From Candidatus Thiodiazotropha endoloripes (GTDB taxonomy: Bacteria; Pseudomonadota; Gammaproteobacteria; Chromatiales; Chromatiaceae): a stretch of 64,000 nt of DNA. Numbering within the stretch: the first letter of the stretch is position 1; each line of letters opens with the position of its first letter. Below are positions 54,232-64,000 of this stretch, in pieces. Made by a program: the position numbers and the translations under genes. The stretch covers positions 806,001 to 870,000 of the forward strand of contig LVKA01000008.1 in NCBI GenBank assembly GCA_001709035.1, written 5' to 3'. The notes under the pieces were generated by a model. That model made no database searches, was not told where the DNA came from, and saw only the letters and a list, made by a program, of their open reading frames with translations.

Positions 54232-55506
54232 ATGAGCAGTGACAAAAGCGGTAAAGGTGACGACGGCAAGCTGTTGTATTGCTCCTTTTGCGGCAAAAGC
54301 CAGCATGAGGTGCGGAAACTGATTGCCGGCCCTTCCGTTTTTATCTGCGATGAGTGTGTCGAACTCTGCAACGACATCATCCGTGAGGAGATGCAGGAGC
54401 CGGGTGAAGACAGTATCAATAAACTGCCGAAGCCTCATGAAATAAAAAAGACGCTGGATCAATACGTTATCGGTCAGCAGAGAGCGAAAAAGGTGCTCTC
54501 TGTGGCGGTCTACAACCACTACAAACGACTCGATGCCATCGGCAAGGACAACGAAGTCGAGCTGGCAAAATCGAATATTCTGCTGATCGGCCCCACCGGT
54601 TCGGGTAAAACCCTGCTGGCGGAGACCCTGGCCAGAATGTTGAATGTGCCCTTCACCATTGCCGATGCCACCACCCTGACCGAAGCGGGTTATGTGGGTG
54701 AGGATGTGGAAAATATCATTCAGAAGTTGCTGCAGAAATGCGACTATGATGTTGAAAAGGCACAGACTGGTATTGTCTATATCGATGAAATCGATAAGAT
54801 TTCCCGTAAATCGGATAATCCCTCCATCACCCGTGATGTGTCTGGTGAAGGGGTGCAGCAGGCGCTGCTGAAACTGATCGAGGGTACGGTCGCCTCGGTA
54901 CCACCCCAGGGTGGCAGAAAACATCCTCAGCAGGAGTTCCTGCAGGTCAATACCTCAAATATCCTGTTTATCGTGGGCGGCGCATTCGCCGGGCTTGAAA
55001 AGGTCATCAAAGACCGCTCAGAAAAGGGTGGAATCGGCTTCTCAGCCGAGGTGAAGAGTAAAGACGACTCCCGTTCGGTCGGTGACATCATTGTCGATGT
55101 GGAGCCTGAGGACCTGATCAAATATGGTCTGATACCCGAATTTGTCGGTCGTCTGCCGGTCGTGGCCACACTGCAGGAGCTGGATGAGGACTCGCTGGTC
55201 AAAATTCTCACCGAACCGAAAAATGCACTCAGTAAACAGTATTCCCGTCTGTTCGAAATGGAGGGCTGTGAGCTGGAGCTGAGGGACGATGCCTTGCGCG
55301 CAATTGCCCGCAAAGCCATGGCGCGGAAGACCGGTGCACGCGGTCTGCGTACCATTTTGGAGCAAGTGTTACTCGACACCATGTATGATTTGCCCTCGAT
55401 GGATGAAGTCACCAAGGTGGTTGTGGACGAAGGCGTCATCGCCGGTGAATCCGATCCATTGATGATCTACGAAAACAACGATAAGCAGATTGCTGCATCT
55501 GATTGA
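54232..55506 (+). CDS. clpX: ATP-dependent Clp protease ATPase subunit ClpX
   Basis: 424 residues. The N-terminal C4 zinc domain reads [18 protein letters not shown] with the second pair in ICDECVELC; Walker A is [12 protein letters not shown], Walker B is VYIDEIDKI, and the RKH loop GGRKHPQQE is intact, as is the IGF-type ClpP contact region (GGIGFSAEV). AAGGAG lies 8 nt before the ATG. Confidence 0.97.
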   Translation: MSSDKSGKGDDGKLLYCSFCGKSQHEVRKLIAGPSVFICDECVELCNDIIREEMQEPGEDSINKLPKPHEIKKTLDQYVIGQQRAKKVLSVAVYNHYKRLDAIGKDNEVELAKSNILLIGPTGSGKTLLAETLARMLNVPFTIADATTLTEAGYVGEDVENIIQKLLQKCDYDVEKAQTGIVYIDEIDKISRKSDNPSITRDVSGEGVQQALLKLIEGTVASVPPQGGRKHPQQEFLQVNTSNILFIVGGAFAGLEKVIKDRSEKGGIGFSAEVKSKDDSRSVGDIIVDVEPEDLIKYGLIPEFVGRLPVVATLQELDEDSLVKILTEPKNALSKQYSRLFEMEGCELELRDDALRAIARKAMARKTGARGLRTILEQVLLDTMYDLPSMDEVTKVVVDEGVIAGESDPLMIYENNDKQIAASD

Positions 55507-55796
55507 TCTGTCTAAGCATTTTACCGGAGTTAAAGAGTTGCCTGGGCGACACTTCGCCGTACCCCGGCGATCTCTGGTGGATATGGCACGATTCCTGTTT
55601 GGTTTTTTCCGTTGATTGATTCCGACGATAGACTTGAAACATCCGGCTGTTGGCCATATATACATTAATCAACCATCAGAAAAATGCTGCAGGTTGGATC
55701 GACGAGAGCCTGCCAGATGCAAATCCCTGTATTGACACTGTAGTACCTGCAGTTGAAGTATTTTCAGGCAGGCCGCTGCCTAATGAGGACAAGTGA
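55507..55796. other. clpX-lon interval
   Basis: 290 nt without a gene. Contains a heat-shock-like promoter near 55633 and a ribosome site (GAGGA) right before lon. Confidence 0.5.
55633..55659 (+). promoter_or_regulatory. candidate sigma-32 promoter of lon
   Basis: CTTGAAA (55633-55639) is the full heat-shock -35 consensus; 12-14 nt on lies GGCCATAT, similar to the -10 consensus CCCCATNT. It is about 140 nt upstream of lon, a gene under heat-shock control in relatives. Confidence 0.6.
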
Positions 55797-58244
55797 ATGG
55801 GTCAAGAATACAAAGACACCGGTTTGACAAGAGAAACGGCCAACATCGTTCCGGTATTGCCGTTACGTGACGTGGTTGTCTATCCTCACATGGTTATTCC
55901 CTTGTTCGTCGGTCGGGACAAGTCGATCCTCGCGCTCGATTCCGCCATGCAGAGCAACAAGCAGATTCTGCTGGCAGCGCAGAAAAGCGCCGATGTGGAC
56001 GATCCGGATATCGATGATATGTACGCCATCGGTACCCTGGCCAACATCCTGCAGCTGCTGAAACTTCCCGATGGTACGGTCAAAGTCCTTGTCGAAGGCG
56101 GGGAGCGGGCCAGGATCACCGAATTTGTGGAGAATGATGAATTCTTCAGCGCCCGCCTTGAGACCCTCACTGACAATATCGATCTGGCGGGCAGGGAGAC
56201 CGAGGTGCTGATGCGCTCGGCCACCAATCTGTTCGACCAGTACGTCAAGCTGAACAAGAAAGTACCGCCGGAGGTATTGACCTCGCTCTCCAGTATCGAC
56301 GATCCCAGTCGTCTGGCCGATACCATCGCCGCCCATATGTCCCTCAAACTTGAGGAGAAGCAGCATGTGCTGGAGATGCCCAATGTCAGAGAGCGTCTGG
56401 AACATTTGATGGGGCTGATGGAGGGTGAGAACGACATCCTGCAGATGGAGAAACGGATCCGTGGGCGGGTCAAGCGCCAGATGGAGAAGAATCAGCGGGA
56501 GTACTATCTGAATGAGCAGATGAAGGCCATTCAGAAAGAGCTGGGTGAAATGGATGATGCACCCAACGAAATCGAGGATCTGACCAAAAAGATCGAAAAT
56601 GCAGGGATGACCTCAGAGGCCAAGGAGAAGGCCAATAATGAATTGAACAAACTCAAGCTGATGTCGCCGATGTCAGCCGAAGCGACCGTGGTGCGCAACT
56701 ACATCGACACCCTGGTCGGCCTGCCCTGGAAGAAACGCAGCAAGATCCGCAATGACATCGGTGCCGCCAACACCGTGCTTGATGAGGATCACTATGGTCT
56801 GGATAAGGTCAAGGAACGTATTTTGGAGTACCTGGCCGTACAGCAGCGTGTACGCAAGCTGAAGGGGCCGATCCTCTGTCTGGTTGGACCGCCAGGTGTG
56901 GGTAAGACCTCACTGGGTCAGTCGATTGCCCGCGCGACCAACCGTAAATTCACTCGTATGGCCCTGGGCGGGGTCAGGGACGAGGCTGAAATACGCGGCC
57001 ATCGTCGCACCTATATCGGTGCGCTGCCTGGCAAGATCATCAATAACCTGAGCAAGGTGAAGACACGTAATCCGCTGTTTCTACTTGATGAAATCGACAA
57101 GATGGCGATGGACTTCCGGGGTGATCCCGCCTCGGCCCTGCTGGAGGTGCTGGATCCGGAACAGAACCACACCTTCAACGACCATTACCTGGAGGTCGAT
57201 TTCGATCTGTCTGAGGTGATGTTCGTTGCCACCGCCAACACATTGAATATTCCGGCGGCCCTGCTGGATCGTATGGAAGTGATCCGTCTCTCCGGCTACA
57301 CCGAGGATGAGAAGGTCAACATTGCTGAGCGCTATCTGGTGCGCAAGCAGATGGAGAACAATGGACTGAAACCGGAGGAGCTGATCGTCAGGGAGTCGGC
57401 GATTCGGGATATCGTCCGTTACTACACCCGTGAGGCCGGGGTGAGAAACCTGGAGCGGGAGATCGCCAAGATCTGTCGCAAGGTGGTCAAAGAGATTCTG
57501 CTGAAGAAAACCAAGACCAAGGTCACCTTGACACCGAAACGTCTCGAAGACTACCTGAGTGTGAAACGTTTTCGCTACGGGCGGGCCGACGAGCACGACC
57601 AGGTGGGTCAGGTCACCGGTCTGGCCTGGACCGAGGTGGGCGGCGAGTTGCTGCGCATCGAGGCGGCTCTGATGCCCGGTAAGGGACGATTGAGCCATAC
57701 CGGTCAGTTGGGTGAAGTTATGCAGGAGTCGATCCAGGCGGCCATGACAGTGGTCAGAAGCCGTGCCGAATCTCTCGGTCTGGAAGAGGAGTTCCATCAG
57801 AAATACGACGTGCATATCCACGTGCCGGAGGGGGCCACGCCGAAAGACGGCCCCAGTGCCGGTGTCGGCATGTGTACCAGCCTGGTCTCGGCTTTGACCA
57901 AAATCCCGGTGAAAGCGGATGTGGCGATGACCGGTGAGATCACCCTGCGTGGTGAAGTGCTGCCGATCGGCGGACTCAAGGAGAAGTTGCTCGCAGCGCA
58001 CCGGGGCGGTATCGCTACGGTTATCATCCCGGAAGAAAACGAGAGAGATCTTGTTGAAATCCCAAAGAATATCAAGCAGAACCTGGAAATCATTCCGGTC
58101 CGCTGGATCGATGAAGTGTTACAAATCGCGCTCAATGACACCCCCCAGCCGAAGAAGGAGAAGGAGTCGGGAGAGGCTGAAAAACCGAGTAGAAAGCGCA
58201 GCCAGGAGGCTGGCAAAAAGACTAGGGTGCCCACCAAGCATTAG
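55797..58244 (+). CDS. lon: ATP-dependent protease Lon
   Basis: 815 residues, slightly longer than E. coli Lon because of a Lys/Glu/Arg-rich C-terminal tail. The N-terminal domain starts around [20 protein letters not shown]; Walker A is [29 protein letters not shown] is Walker B; the Ser-Lys dyad is Ser687 in PKDGPSAG and Lys730 in [14 protein letters not shown]. It degrades misfolded and regulatory proteins. GAGGA lies before the ATG. Confidence 0.97.
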   Translation: MGQEYKDTGLTRETANIVPVLPLRDVVVYPHMVIPLFVGRDKSILALDSAMQSNKQILLAAQKSADVDDPDIDDMYAIGTLANILQLLKLPDGTVKVLVEGGERARITEFVENDEFFSARLETLTDNIDLAGRETEVLMRSATNLFDQYVKLNKKVPPEVLTSLSSIDDPSRLADTIAAHMSLKLEEKQHVLEMPNVRERLEHLMGLMEGENDILQMEKRIRGRVKRQMEKNQREYYLNEQMKAIQKELGEMDDAPNEIEDLTKKIENAGMTSEAKEKANNELNKLKLMSPMSAEATVVRNYIDTLVGLPWKKRSKIRNDIGAANTVLDEDHYGLDKVKERILEYLAVQQRVRKLKGPILCLVGPPGVGKTSLGQSIARATNRKFTRMALGGVRDEAEIRGHRRTYIGALPGKIINNLSKVKTRNPLFLLDEIDKMAMDFRGDPASALLEVLDPEQNHTFNDHYLEVDFDLSEVMFVATANTLNIPAALLDRMEVIRLSGYTEDEKVNIAERYLVRKQMENNGLKPEELIVRESAIRDIVRYYTREAGVRNLEREIAKICRKVVKEILLKKTKTKVTLTPKRLEDYLSVKRFRYGRADEHDQVGQVTGLAWTEVGGELLRIEAALMPGKGRLSHTGQLGEVMQESIQAAMTVVRSRAESLGLEEEFHQKYDVHIHVPEGATPKDGPSAGVGMCTSLVSALTKIPVKADVAMTGEITLRGEVLPIGGLKEKLLAAHRGGIATVIIPEENERDLVEIPKNIKQNLEIIPVRWIDEVLQIALNDTPQPKKEKESGEAEKPSRKRSQEAGKKTRVPTKH

Positions 58245-58316
58245 TACACTGTTAATTTAGAACATGAAGACCTGTCACAGCTTGGCTTATTGCGGCGTTT
58301 TCGCATAGGCCATTGC

Positions 58317-58345
58317 TTGACAGGCTATCTGGCAGCCGGTATAAA
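58317..58345 (+). promoter_or_regulatory. hupB promoter
   Basis: TTGACA (58317-58322), exact 17-nt spacer, TATAAA (58340-58345): a near-perfect sigma-70 promoter 85 nt before the start codon. A second TATAAT at 58379 has no matching -35. Confidence 0.75.
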
Positions 58346-58429
58346 CTCTGGCGTTTCGGGCCCTGCAGGGCCACTACATATAATTCGTAAGGCGGAATGA
58401 TCCGCCCAGACCATAGGGGAAACTGATTA

Positions 58430-58702
58430 ATGAATAAGGCCGAACTAATTGAGGCAATGGCGGAATCCGCGGATATTTCCAAGGCCGCTGCAGGACGGGC
58501 GCTTGACGGTATGGTCAACGCTGTGACTGACGCGATGAAAGCCGGTGATACGCTCTCTCTGGTGGGATTTGGCACCTTTTCCGTGAAAGAACGCGCTGCC
58601 CGTGAAGGCCGCAACCCCCAGACCGGAGAGACGATCAAGATCAAAGCATCGAAAATCCCGTCATTTAAAGCTGGTAAAGCGTTGAAGGATGCAATAAACT
58701 AG
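58430..58702 (+). CDS. hupB: DNA-binding protein HU
   Basis: 90 residues: [28 protein letters not shown] at the N-terminus and the DNA-arm region [24 protein letters not shown] are the HU signature. The nucleoid protein follows lon, the conserved proteobacterial neighbour order. Confidence 0.96.
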   Translation: MNKAELIEAMAESADISKAAAGRALDGMVNAVTDAMKAGDTLSLVGFGTFSVKERAAREGRNPQTGETIKIKASKIPSFKAGKALKDAIN

Positions 58703-58716
58703 CGCGCCTTCTACCG

Positions 58717-58792
58717 GGGTGCTTAGCTCAGCTGGGAGAGCATCGCCCTTACAAGGCGAGGGTCGCAGGTTCGATCCCTGCAGCACCCACCA
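58717..58792 (+). tRNA. tRNA-Val (anticodon TAC)
   Basis: 76 nt with CCA. Acceptor GGGTGCT pairs with AGCACCC; D arm AGCTCAGCTGGGAGAGC; anticodon stem TCGCC/GGCGA with loop CTTACAA; T arm GCAGG-TTCGATC-CCTGC. 14 nt after hupB. Confidence 0.97.
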
Positions 58793-58796
58793 TTTA

Positions 58797-58873
58797 GGAG
58801 CGGTAGTTCAGTTGGTTAGAATACCGGCCTGTCACGCCGGGGGTCGCGGGTTCGAGTCCCGTCCGCTCCGCCA
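58797..58873 (+). tRNA. tRNA-Asp (anticodon GTC)
   Basis: 77 nt with CCA. Acceptor GGAGCGG pairs with CCGCTCC; D arm GTTCAGTTGGTTAGAAT; anticodon loop CTGTCAC gives GUC; T arm GCGGG-TTCGAGT-CCCGT. Only 4 nt after tRNA-Val, hence co-transcribed. Confidence 0.97.
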
Positions 58874-58886
58874 ACATTAATCATTA

Positions 58887-58920
58887 ACGGGGTATCTCAA
58901 CCAGATACCCCGTTTTTGTT
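58887..58920 (+). terminator. rho-independent terminator after the tRNAs
   Basis: ACGGGGTATCT and AGATACCCCGT form a perfect 11-bp stem with loop CAACC, followed by TTTTGTTT. It ends the hupB/tRNA transcript. Confidence 0.92.
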
Positions 58921-58976
58921 TAACCAGATACCCGGATCTTTGATCCTGGTAATAATAATATTTCGAGTCACTGATC

Positions 58977-60881
58977 ATGCTTCAGGAAATCAGAGATAAG
59001 GCTCAGGGCTGGATCGCTTGGGCAATCGTCATCCTCATCTCAATCCCATTTGCACTTTGGGGTATTCAGTCCTATCTAGGAATCGGTTCAGAACCTCTGG
59101 CTGCCACCGTCAATGGTGTGGAGATTACTGAGCGCAGCCTGGAATCCCAGTTTCAACGTTTTCGTCAGCAACTGCGTGATCAGTTGGGTTCAGCCTATCG
59201 GCCGGAGTTGTTTGACGATGTGCGGATGAGAAAAGAGGTTCTCAACCGTATGGTCAACGATGAAGTGCTGCAACAGGCCTCCCATGAGATGGGATTGCGT
59301 GCCGGTAACAGCATGATCCAGGCGACGATTCTGAGCATGTCCATCTTTCACAAGGATGGTCGCTTCGATCAACAGACCTATGAGCGCTCTCTGCAGCTGC
59401 AGGGACTTTCACCGGCCGGCTTTGAAGAGCGTGTCAGGCGTGCGTTGGTGGCTGAGCAGCTGACCCAGGCCGTGGAGAGCGGGACCTTCATCACTTCCCG
59501 CGAAGTCAGTGAGAGCGATCGCTTGCAGAAACAGACCCGGGAGATCACCTATTTCACCGTGCCGGCTGCGGATTACATGGTGGACAATGCTGTGACTGAC
59601 AGTGAGGTGGCCTCCTTCTACGAGAACAATGAGAGCGCTTTCATCTCGCCGGAAAAGATTAAGCTCGAATACATCCTGTTGGATGCCGCAGCGATCGGCC
59701 AGACCATCGACGTCGATGATCAGCTGCTGCGTGGCTTCTACGACGACAATCAGGATCTCTATGGTCTGCCCGAACAGCGACAGGCAAGCCATATTCTGAT
59801 CCAGGTCACCGCCGATGCAGATCAGACAGCCGTTGATGAGGCGAAACAGAAAATTGAGGAACTGGCAGAAAAGGTTCGTGCGGGAGAGTCTTTCGCCGAA
59901 CTGGCCAAGCAGCACTCCCAGGATCCCGGCTCAGCGGCCTCAGGGGGTGACCTGGGGATGTTTGGCAAGGGCATCATGGATCCGGCTTTCGAGAATGCCG
60001 TATTCAGCCTCGAAGAGGGTGCTGTCAGTGATCCGGTGCGCAGTAACTTCGGTTTTCATCTGATTAAACTCACCGGCATAAAGGCCGGCAGTGTAAAACC
60101 ATTTGACGATGCCAAAACGGAAGTGGAGAAAGGCTACCGCCTGGCAGAGGGTGAAAAACTCTACTTCGAGATGGCAGAAGAGTTGGCCAACCTGAGTTAT
60201 GACGATCCTACCTCCCTGGAATCCTCAGCCTCCGCCCTGGGGCTGACTGTGGCTGAGAGTGATTGGATGACCCGGGATCAGCAGACCGGCCCATTGGCGA
60301 AACCGAAAGTACTGGGTGCAGCCTACAGTGACGATGTTCTGAAAGAGCGTAACAACAGTGAATTGATCGAACTCGATTCCACCAGTTCGGTGGTGGTTCG
60401 GGTAGTGGATCATCAGGAGGCTTCCGTTGAGCCTCTGGATGATGTGCGCAGCCGGATCGTCGAGTTGCTCACCAAGCAGAAGGCGGAACAGCAGGCCGGA
60501 GCCGAGGCGGGCAAGCGTGTGGCTGAGATTTCCAGCAGCAATCCGTTGATGCAGGTGGCTGGAAATTATCCGGTAACCGGACCCATCACTGTAACCCGCA
60601 ACAGCAGAGAGCTGCCGCCGGCCCTGTCGAGCGAACTGTTCCGTACGGCAAAGCCGCAAGCGGGAGAGATCAGCTCAGGCAGTGTTAAACTGGCCCAGGG
60701 AGACTTTGCCGTCTTCGTACTCTCACAAGTCACCGAAGGTGAATCCGCCTCGGATGAGAGCAAAGGACAGCAGGTTGAAAACATGCGGCGTCTGTATGGC
60801 AGAAGCTACTACGATCGGGTACTCGAAGATCTCGAATCCCGTGCCGATGTACAGATTCTGTTGAAGCAGGATAGCGAATAA
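58977..60881 (+). CDS. ppiD: peptidyl-prolyl cis-trans isomerase PpiD / SurA-like periplasmic chaperone
   Basis: 634 residues. A single N-terminal membrane anchor (WIAWAIVILISIPFALWGI) leaves the rest in the periplasm; then a SurA_N-type chaperone region (NGVEITERSLESQFQRFRQQ) and a central parvulin domain (ASHILIQVT...FAELAKQHSQDPGSAASGGD, then FGFHLIKL). It helps fold outer-membrane and periplasmic proteins near the Sec translocon. The position between hupB/tRNAs and fabI is common in related bacteria. Confidence 0.93.
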   Translation: MLQEIRDKAQGWIAWAIVILISIPFALWGIQSYLGIGSEPLAATVNGVEITERSLESQFQRFRQQLRDQLGSAYRPELFDDVRMRKEVLNRMVNDEVLQQASHEMGLRAGNSMIQATILSMSIFHKDGRFDQQTYERSLQLQGLSPAGFEERVRRALVAEQLTQAVESGTFITSREVSESDRLQKQTREITYFTVPAADYMVDNAVTDSEVASFYENNESAFISPEKIKLEYILLDAAAIGQTIDVDDQLLRGFYDDNQDLYGLPEQRQASHILIQVTADADQTAVDEAKQKIEELAEKVRAGESFAELAKQHSQDPGSAASGGDLGMFGKGIMDPAFENAVFSLEEGAVSDPVRSNFGFHLIKLTGIKAGSVKPFDDAKTEVEKGYRLAEGEKLYFEMAEELANLSYDDPTSLESSASALGLTVAESDWMTRDQQTGPLAKPKVLGAAYSDDVLKERNNSELIELDSTSSVVVRVVDHQEASVEPLDDVRSRIVELLTKQKAEQQAGAEAGKRVAEISSSNPLMQVAGNYPVTGPITVTRNSRELPPALSSELFRTAKPQAGEISSGSVKLAQGDFAVFVLSQVTEGESASDESKGQQVENMRRLYGRSYYDRVLEDLESRADVQILLKQDSE

Positions 60882-61186
60882 GTTTTTAAGAATATTTCAG
60901 TCCGCAAATAAACACGAATAAAAGTAAATGTTTTTTGTTGCTGTTAAAAAAGCTGTTGTTCCGGCGGATGCCGGACAATAGCACGACCTCCATTGAATGA
61001 CTGAAAGTCGGCCAGAAGGGTGAACAAAGTGAATACTCCTTCTGTCTACACTTGCGTGTGATCAGTCGCCGTAGCTTCCTTAACCGGTGTGGATAAACGT
61101 TACTAAACCATTTGTGTTTATTTACGGACTTAGCCAATAAAAAAAGGCGCGGCGGTAAGCCGCACCTTTTCTCAAATCAATCTTGT
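60882..61186. other. ppiD-fabI interval, left part
   Basis: No supported gene. Contains a near-perfect hairpin (TTGTTCCGGC-GGAT-GCCGGACAA, about 60957-60980; one unpaired T) of REP-like character and the terminator-like hairpin at 61141. Confidence 0.5.
61141..61171. terminator. bidirectional terminator between ppiD and fabI
   Basis: AAAAGGCGCGGC and GCCGCACCTTTT pair with one mismatch around GGTAA; A-run on the left and T-run on the right give a terminator usable by both the ppiD and the convergent fabI transcripts. Confidence 0.75.
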
Positions 61187-61454
61187 TAGGGCCTGTTAAC
61201 ACGAATCCAATACGCCCTGCTGGGTCTGTTTTTGTGCCCAGCAAGGCAGAATGAGCGTCGTGTAGTTATTCTACATGAGCGAATGATAACGCCGCTGGGC
61301 GCAAAAACAGGCCCAGCCCTTCGGGTTGCGCCTGCAAAGCGCCACTCGGCGTTGCTCGTCGTTCATTTGGAATAACCAAACTACACTCCTCGCGCCTTGA
61401 TTGGCACTTTTTCAGGCACAACAGGGCGTATTGGATTCGTGTTAACAGGCCCTA
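61187..61454. mobile_element. family A element, 268-bp full-length copy 4
   Basis: Ends TAGGGCCTGTTAACACG and CGTGTTAACAGGCCCTA are exact inverted repeats that continue through AATCCAATACGCCCTG; TA flanks both ends. The interior holds several shorter inverted segments (for example GCTGGGCGCAAAAACAGGCC near 61293) and no frame. It ends 5 nt before the fabI stop codon. It looks like a MITE whose transposase is elsewhere; the parent family is inferred from the TA target only. Confidence 0.8.
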
Positions 61455-61459
61455 GATGG

Positions 61460-62236
61460 TCAGGCCATGCCGAGAATGTGGTAACCGGAGTCGACATAGA
61501 GTATGTCGCCGGTGATGCCCGAGGCCAGATCGGAACAGATAAATGCAGTGGCATTACCCACTTCCGCGATGCTGACATTGCGGCGCAAAGGATTCTTCTT
61601 CTCCGCTTCATCCAGCATGCCTTTGAAATCCTTGATGCCGGAGGCCGCCAGTGTTCGGATCGGGCCGGCCGATATGCCATTCACCCGTATGCCTTCAGGT
61701 CCGAGTGACTCGGCCAGATAACGAACGCTTGCTTCAAGGCTGGCTTTGGCAACCCCCATCACATTGTAGTTGGTCACTGTTCGAACCGCGCCCAGGTAGC
61801 TCATCGTCACCAGCGAGGCATTACGTCCCTGCATCAGCTTTCGACCCGCTTTGGCCAGTGCGGAAAAACTGTATGAACTGATGTCGTGGGCAAGGGCGAA
61901 GCCGTCCCGGGTCAGGTTATCAAGGTAGCCTCCCTCCAGGTGGTCTCTGGGTGCAAAACCCACCGCATGGATAATACCGTCGAGATATCCCCACTCTTTC
62001 TCAATGGTCTCGAACAGCTCGGCAATCTGTTGATCATCGGTGACATCGAGGGGCGCCACAATCGAAGCCGAGAATTTTTCAGCAGCATCATCAACCCGTT
62101 TTTTCAATTTCTCAGTCTGGTAGGTCAGGGCGAGTTCTGCGCCCTCCCTGTGCATGGCTTCGGCAACCCCCCAGGCGATGGAGCGGTTGCTGGCAATGCC
62201 AACGATGAGAAAGCGTTTATCTTGTAAAAAACCCAT
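61460..62236 (-). CDS. fabI: enoyl-[acyl-carrier-protein] reductase FabI
   Basis: 258 residues. The FabI-type cofactor region is [39 protein letters not shown]; the catalytic Tyr/Lys pair is in [19 protein letters not shown] (Y-x6-K); [16 protein letters not shown] is the C-terminal flexible loop region. It performs the last reduction of each fatty-acid elongation cycle using NADH. It converges with ppiD and is divergent from the solute-binding protein gene. Confidence 0.96.
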   Translation of the reverse strand: MGFLQDKRFLIVGIASNRSIAWGVAEAMHREGAELALTYQTEKLKKRVDDAAEKFSASIVAPLDVTDDQQIAELFETIEKEWGYLDGIIHAVGFAPRDHLEGGYLDNLTRDGFALAHDISSYSFSALAKAGRKLMQGRNASLVTMSYLGAVRTVTNYNVMGVAKASLEASVRYLAESLGPEGIRVNGISAGPIRTLAASGIKDFKGMLDEAEKKNPLRRNVSIAEVGNATAFICSDLASGITGDILYVDSGYHILGMA

Positions 62237-62618
62237 TGAAAATTCCTTACTGGCGTCGTTGTTTAGTGAATAAACAGGAGCGGTAGGATAATTCCCCTGT
62301 CTAATTGGGACGTCTTATTGTCGAGAAAAGTGTAACTTACCGGAAAACCCAACCAGCAAATAGCATAGCATGCTGAGGCTATGGCCACATCTCAGCTAAC
62401 CATAGCCCGATCAAACCATGCTCAGATCAGGAGTAGCCCGGCCTGAGTTGTTACCGGTTCAATAAAATCTGTCGTCCGGTCAGTGCCGCTCCATTGACTC
62501 CAATTGGCTAACCCGGCAACCTTACGCCATTACCAATGCAGATTGGATCGATTTGAAGAATTAAGATAGGCCGATCTGGGTTTCGGATAGGTTAAACCTG
62601 GATCACAGGAGAACATTC
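62237..62618. other. divergent control region fabI / solute-binding protein
   Basis: 382 nt with no frame of note and no strong promoter motif. Expected to hold both promoters. Nothing further seen. Confidence 0.45.
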
Positions 62619-64000
62619 ATGCAGCGTCGTTTGAACGGTCGTGACATCCTCTATTTCGGTGGTCTCGCCGTGGTACTCATCACCATTATTCTGGCTATGT
62701 ACATGGTCGACCGGCAGTGGCAGAAGATGGCGCAGATGGAGCAGTTGATGCGGGAGCAGGCGGCGGATATCCGGAATATTGGCATACAGCTCAGAACATT
62801 GGGCAGACGTGTGGAGAGCGGTGTCAATCTCTCCAGCCAATCCCAGACGGATGAAACCGAGTCTGTTCCGGCGGCCTTTGAGCGGGCCTACCAGGCCAGC
62901 CAAAAAGAGGATTTTGCCGAAGGGGACTGGCTGGTCAGGGCATTCGGGGTCAATCTGAAATCCCTCACACCGTTTATTTCTGAGGATGCCTATGCCTCCA
63001 CCGTACAGGGCTATATTCTGGAAAGTCTGCTGGTGCGCAACGCGGATACCCTGGAGTGGGAAGGATTGTTGGCCAGGGAGTGGCAGGTTAGCGATGACGG
63101 ATTAACCTTTGTCTTCAAGCTGCGGCAAGGTTTACGCTTTTCAGACGGTAAACCGCTCACCGCCGAGGATGTGGCGTTCACCTTCAGTTTCATCATGAAT
63201 CCGGCGATTCAAGCCCCCAGGGAGCGGGCCTACTACGCCAAGATTGAATCCGTTGAGGCGCTGGACCGGCTGACCGTCCGGTTTCAATTTGCCGAACCCT
63301 ATTTCAACGCCCTCGCACTGGCGGGGGGAATCTCGGTGATGCCCAAGCACTTCTATGAGCCCTATCTGGAAGAGCCGAACAGCTATAACCAGTCGAAGGG
63401 ATTGCTACTGGGATCCGGCCCCTACCGGCTGGAGGATCCGAGCAACTGGTCACCGGATAAAGGCATCATCGAACTGCAGCGTAACCCCCGCTACTGGGGG
63501 CCGGTACAGCCGGCCTACAATCGCCTGTTGTGGCGAATCATTGAGAATGACAGTGCCCGTATGACAACTTTCCGCAATGGTGAGATCGATACATATGTCA
63601 TCCGTCCGCTGGAGTTTCAGAAACTGGTGGATGACGAGGATCTGGCGAAGAAAGCAGAACACTGGGAGTACATGAGCCCTGTTGCTGGATATAGTTATAT
63701 TGGGTGGAATCAGCAGAAAGGTGAAATAGCCACACGCTTTGCTGATCTCAGGGTAAGGCAAGCCATGACCTATCTGATCGATCGAGAGCGGATCAATAAA
63801 GAGATCTTTCTCGGTTATGCGGAAGTGGCAATGAGCCCCTTTACTAGTACAAGTAAACAACACAATCCTGACTTGCTGCCCAGGCCCTACGATCAGAGCA
63901 AAGCCATGGCACTGCTTAAAGAGGCGGGCTATTCCGATCGGGATGGAGACGGGATACTCGAAGATGAGTCAGGTGCACCGTTTCAATTCGAATTAGTTTA
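62619..64000 (+). CDS. membrane-anchored ABC transporter solute-binding protein (family 5), partial
   Basis: At least 460 residues; the frame runs off the right edge. The ATG has CAGGAGA 8 nt upstream. The N-terminus is an uncleaved-looking membrane helix (ILYFGGLAVVLITIILAMYM) followed by a Met/Gln/Glu-rich stretch that should form a coiled coil (DRQWQKMAQMEQLMREQAAD). Then the family 5 fold: ESLLVRNADTLEWEGLLARE, FKLRQGLRFSDGKPLTAEDV (family signature), LGSGPYRL, and RQAMTYLIDRERI. Such proteins deliver oligopeptides, nickel or similar ligands. The missing lipobox and the coiled coil are unusual for the class. The permease genes would lie beyond the window. Confidence 0.85.
   Translation, partial: MQRRLNGRDILYFGGLAVVLITIILAMYMVDRQWQKMAQMEQLMREQAADIRNIGIQLRTLGRRVESGVNLSSQSQTDETESVPAAFERAYQASQKEDFAEGDWLVRAFGVNLKSLTPFISEDAYASTVQGYILESLLVRNADTLEWEGLLAREWQVSDDGLTFVFKLRQGLRFSDGKPLTAEDVAFTFSFIMNPAIQAPRERAYYAKIESVEALDRLTVRFQFAEPYFNALALAGGISVMPKHFYEPYLEEPNSYNQSKGLLLGSGPYRLEDPSNWSPDKGIIELQRNPRYWGPVQPAYNRLLWRIIENDSARMTTFRNGEIDTYVIRPLEFQKLVDDEDLAKKAEHWEYMSPVAGYSYIGWNQQKGEIATRFADLRVRQAMTYLIDRERINKEIFLGYAEVAMSPFTSTSKQHNPDLLPRPYDQSKAMALLKEAGYSDRDGDGILEDESGAPFQFELV

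Noticed and set aside
60886-61137. 83-codon minus-strand frame after ppiD
   Set aside because: Spans a REP-like hairpin and AT-rich DNA; no ribosome site.

Overview
The window looks like chromosomal DNA of a motile, Gram-negative gammaproteobacterium. The conserved blocks ffh / rpsP-rimM-trmD-rplS, tig-clpP-clpX-lon-hupB-tRNA-Val-tRNA-Asp-ppiD and parC are arranged as in gammaproteobacteria, and the flagellar genes and the Pat-type acetyltransferase fit the same group. The overall feel (Chromatiales or sulfur-oxidising symbiont-like, with many short dispersed palindromic repeats) is an inference; no gene here settles genus or species. No rRNA, CRISPR array, complete insertion sequence or prophage was seen.

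Layout. 1-6.8 kb holds single-gene units: an unknown partial gene, a secreted cupin (DUF4437), a PEBP-type protein with an AraC regulator, a lysine-deacetylase-like protein, D-cysteine desulfhydrase and DUF2956. 6.8-7.75 kb is gene-free and repeat-rich. 7.76-15.0 kb is the flagellar rod, ring and hook-junction operon flgFGHIJKL behind a sigma-54-like promoter; flgBCDE are not next to it. 15.0-24.1 kb is accessory: a Fur-box-controlled hemP followed by a small unknown gene and a DUF2325 gene, an RND metal-efflux pair without its outer-membrane partner, a His-rich secreted peptide, and a divergent TetR/SDR pair with twin operators. 24.3-27.9 kb returns to flagella: a sigma-28-like promoter, a short flagellin, flaG, fliD, fliS and fliT. 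27.9-32.7 kb holds a CcsA-like membrane protein, ffh and the rpsP operon. 32.7-37.0 kb is a large Lhr helicase.

37.2-39.0 kb is an AT-rich island with a probable polymorphic toxin and its overlapping or abutting immunity gene. 39.2-43.1 kb pairs a Pat-type protein acetyltransferase head-to-head with a deacetylase-family gene. 43.1-44.5 kb has an NlpC/P60-like cysteine peptidase without a signal peptide and an upstream lipoprotein, a possible second effector/immunity pair. 44.5-49 kb contains a repeat-rich gap, an AraC/NmrA-like divergent pair, a BASS transporter, a hotdog thioesterase and an NTF2-like protein. 49.4-64 kb is housekeeping: parC, tRNA-Leu, the protein quality-control cluster, hupB, two tRNAs, ppiD, fabI and a partial membrane-anchored solute-binding protein.

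The best unexplained structure is the set of short repeats. Four copies of a TA-flanked element (family A) lie at 7547, 17093, 22425 and 61187; two of them sit exactly on a TAG stop codon and a third lies 5 nt past a stop. A different TA-flanked element with 32-bp inverted ends lies at 15119 (family B). Two oppositely oriented copies of a long-hairpin repeat lie at 7321 and 44698 (family C). The toxin/immunity module and the peptidase/lipoprotein pair are the best candidates for undescribed systems.
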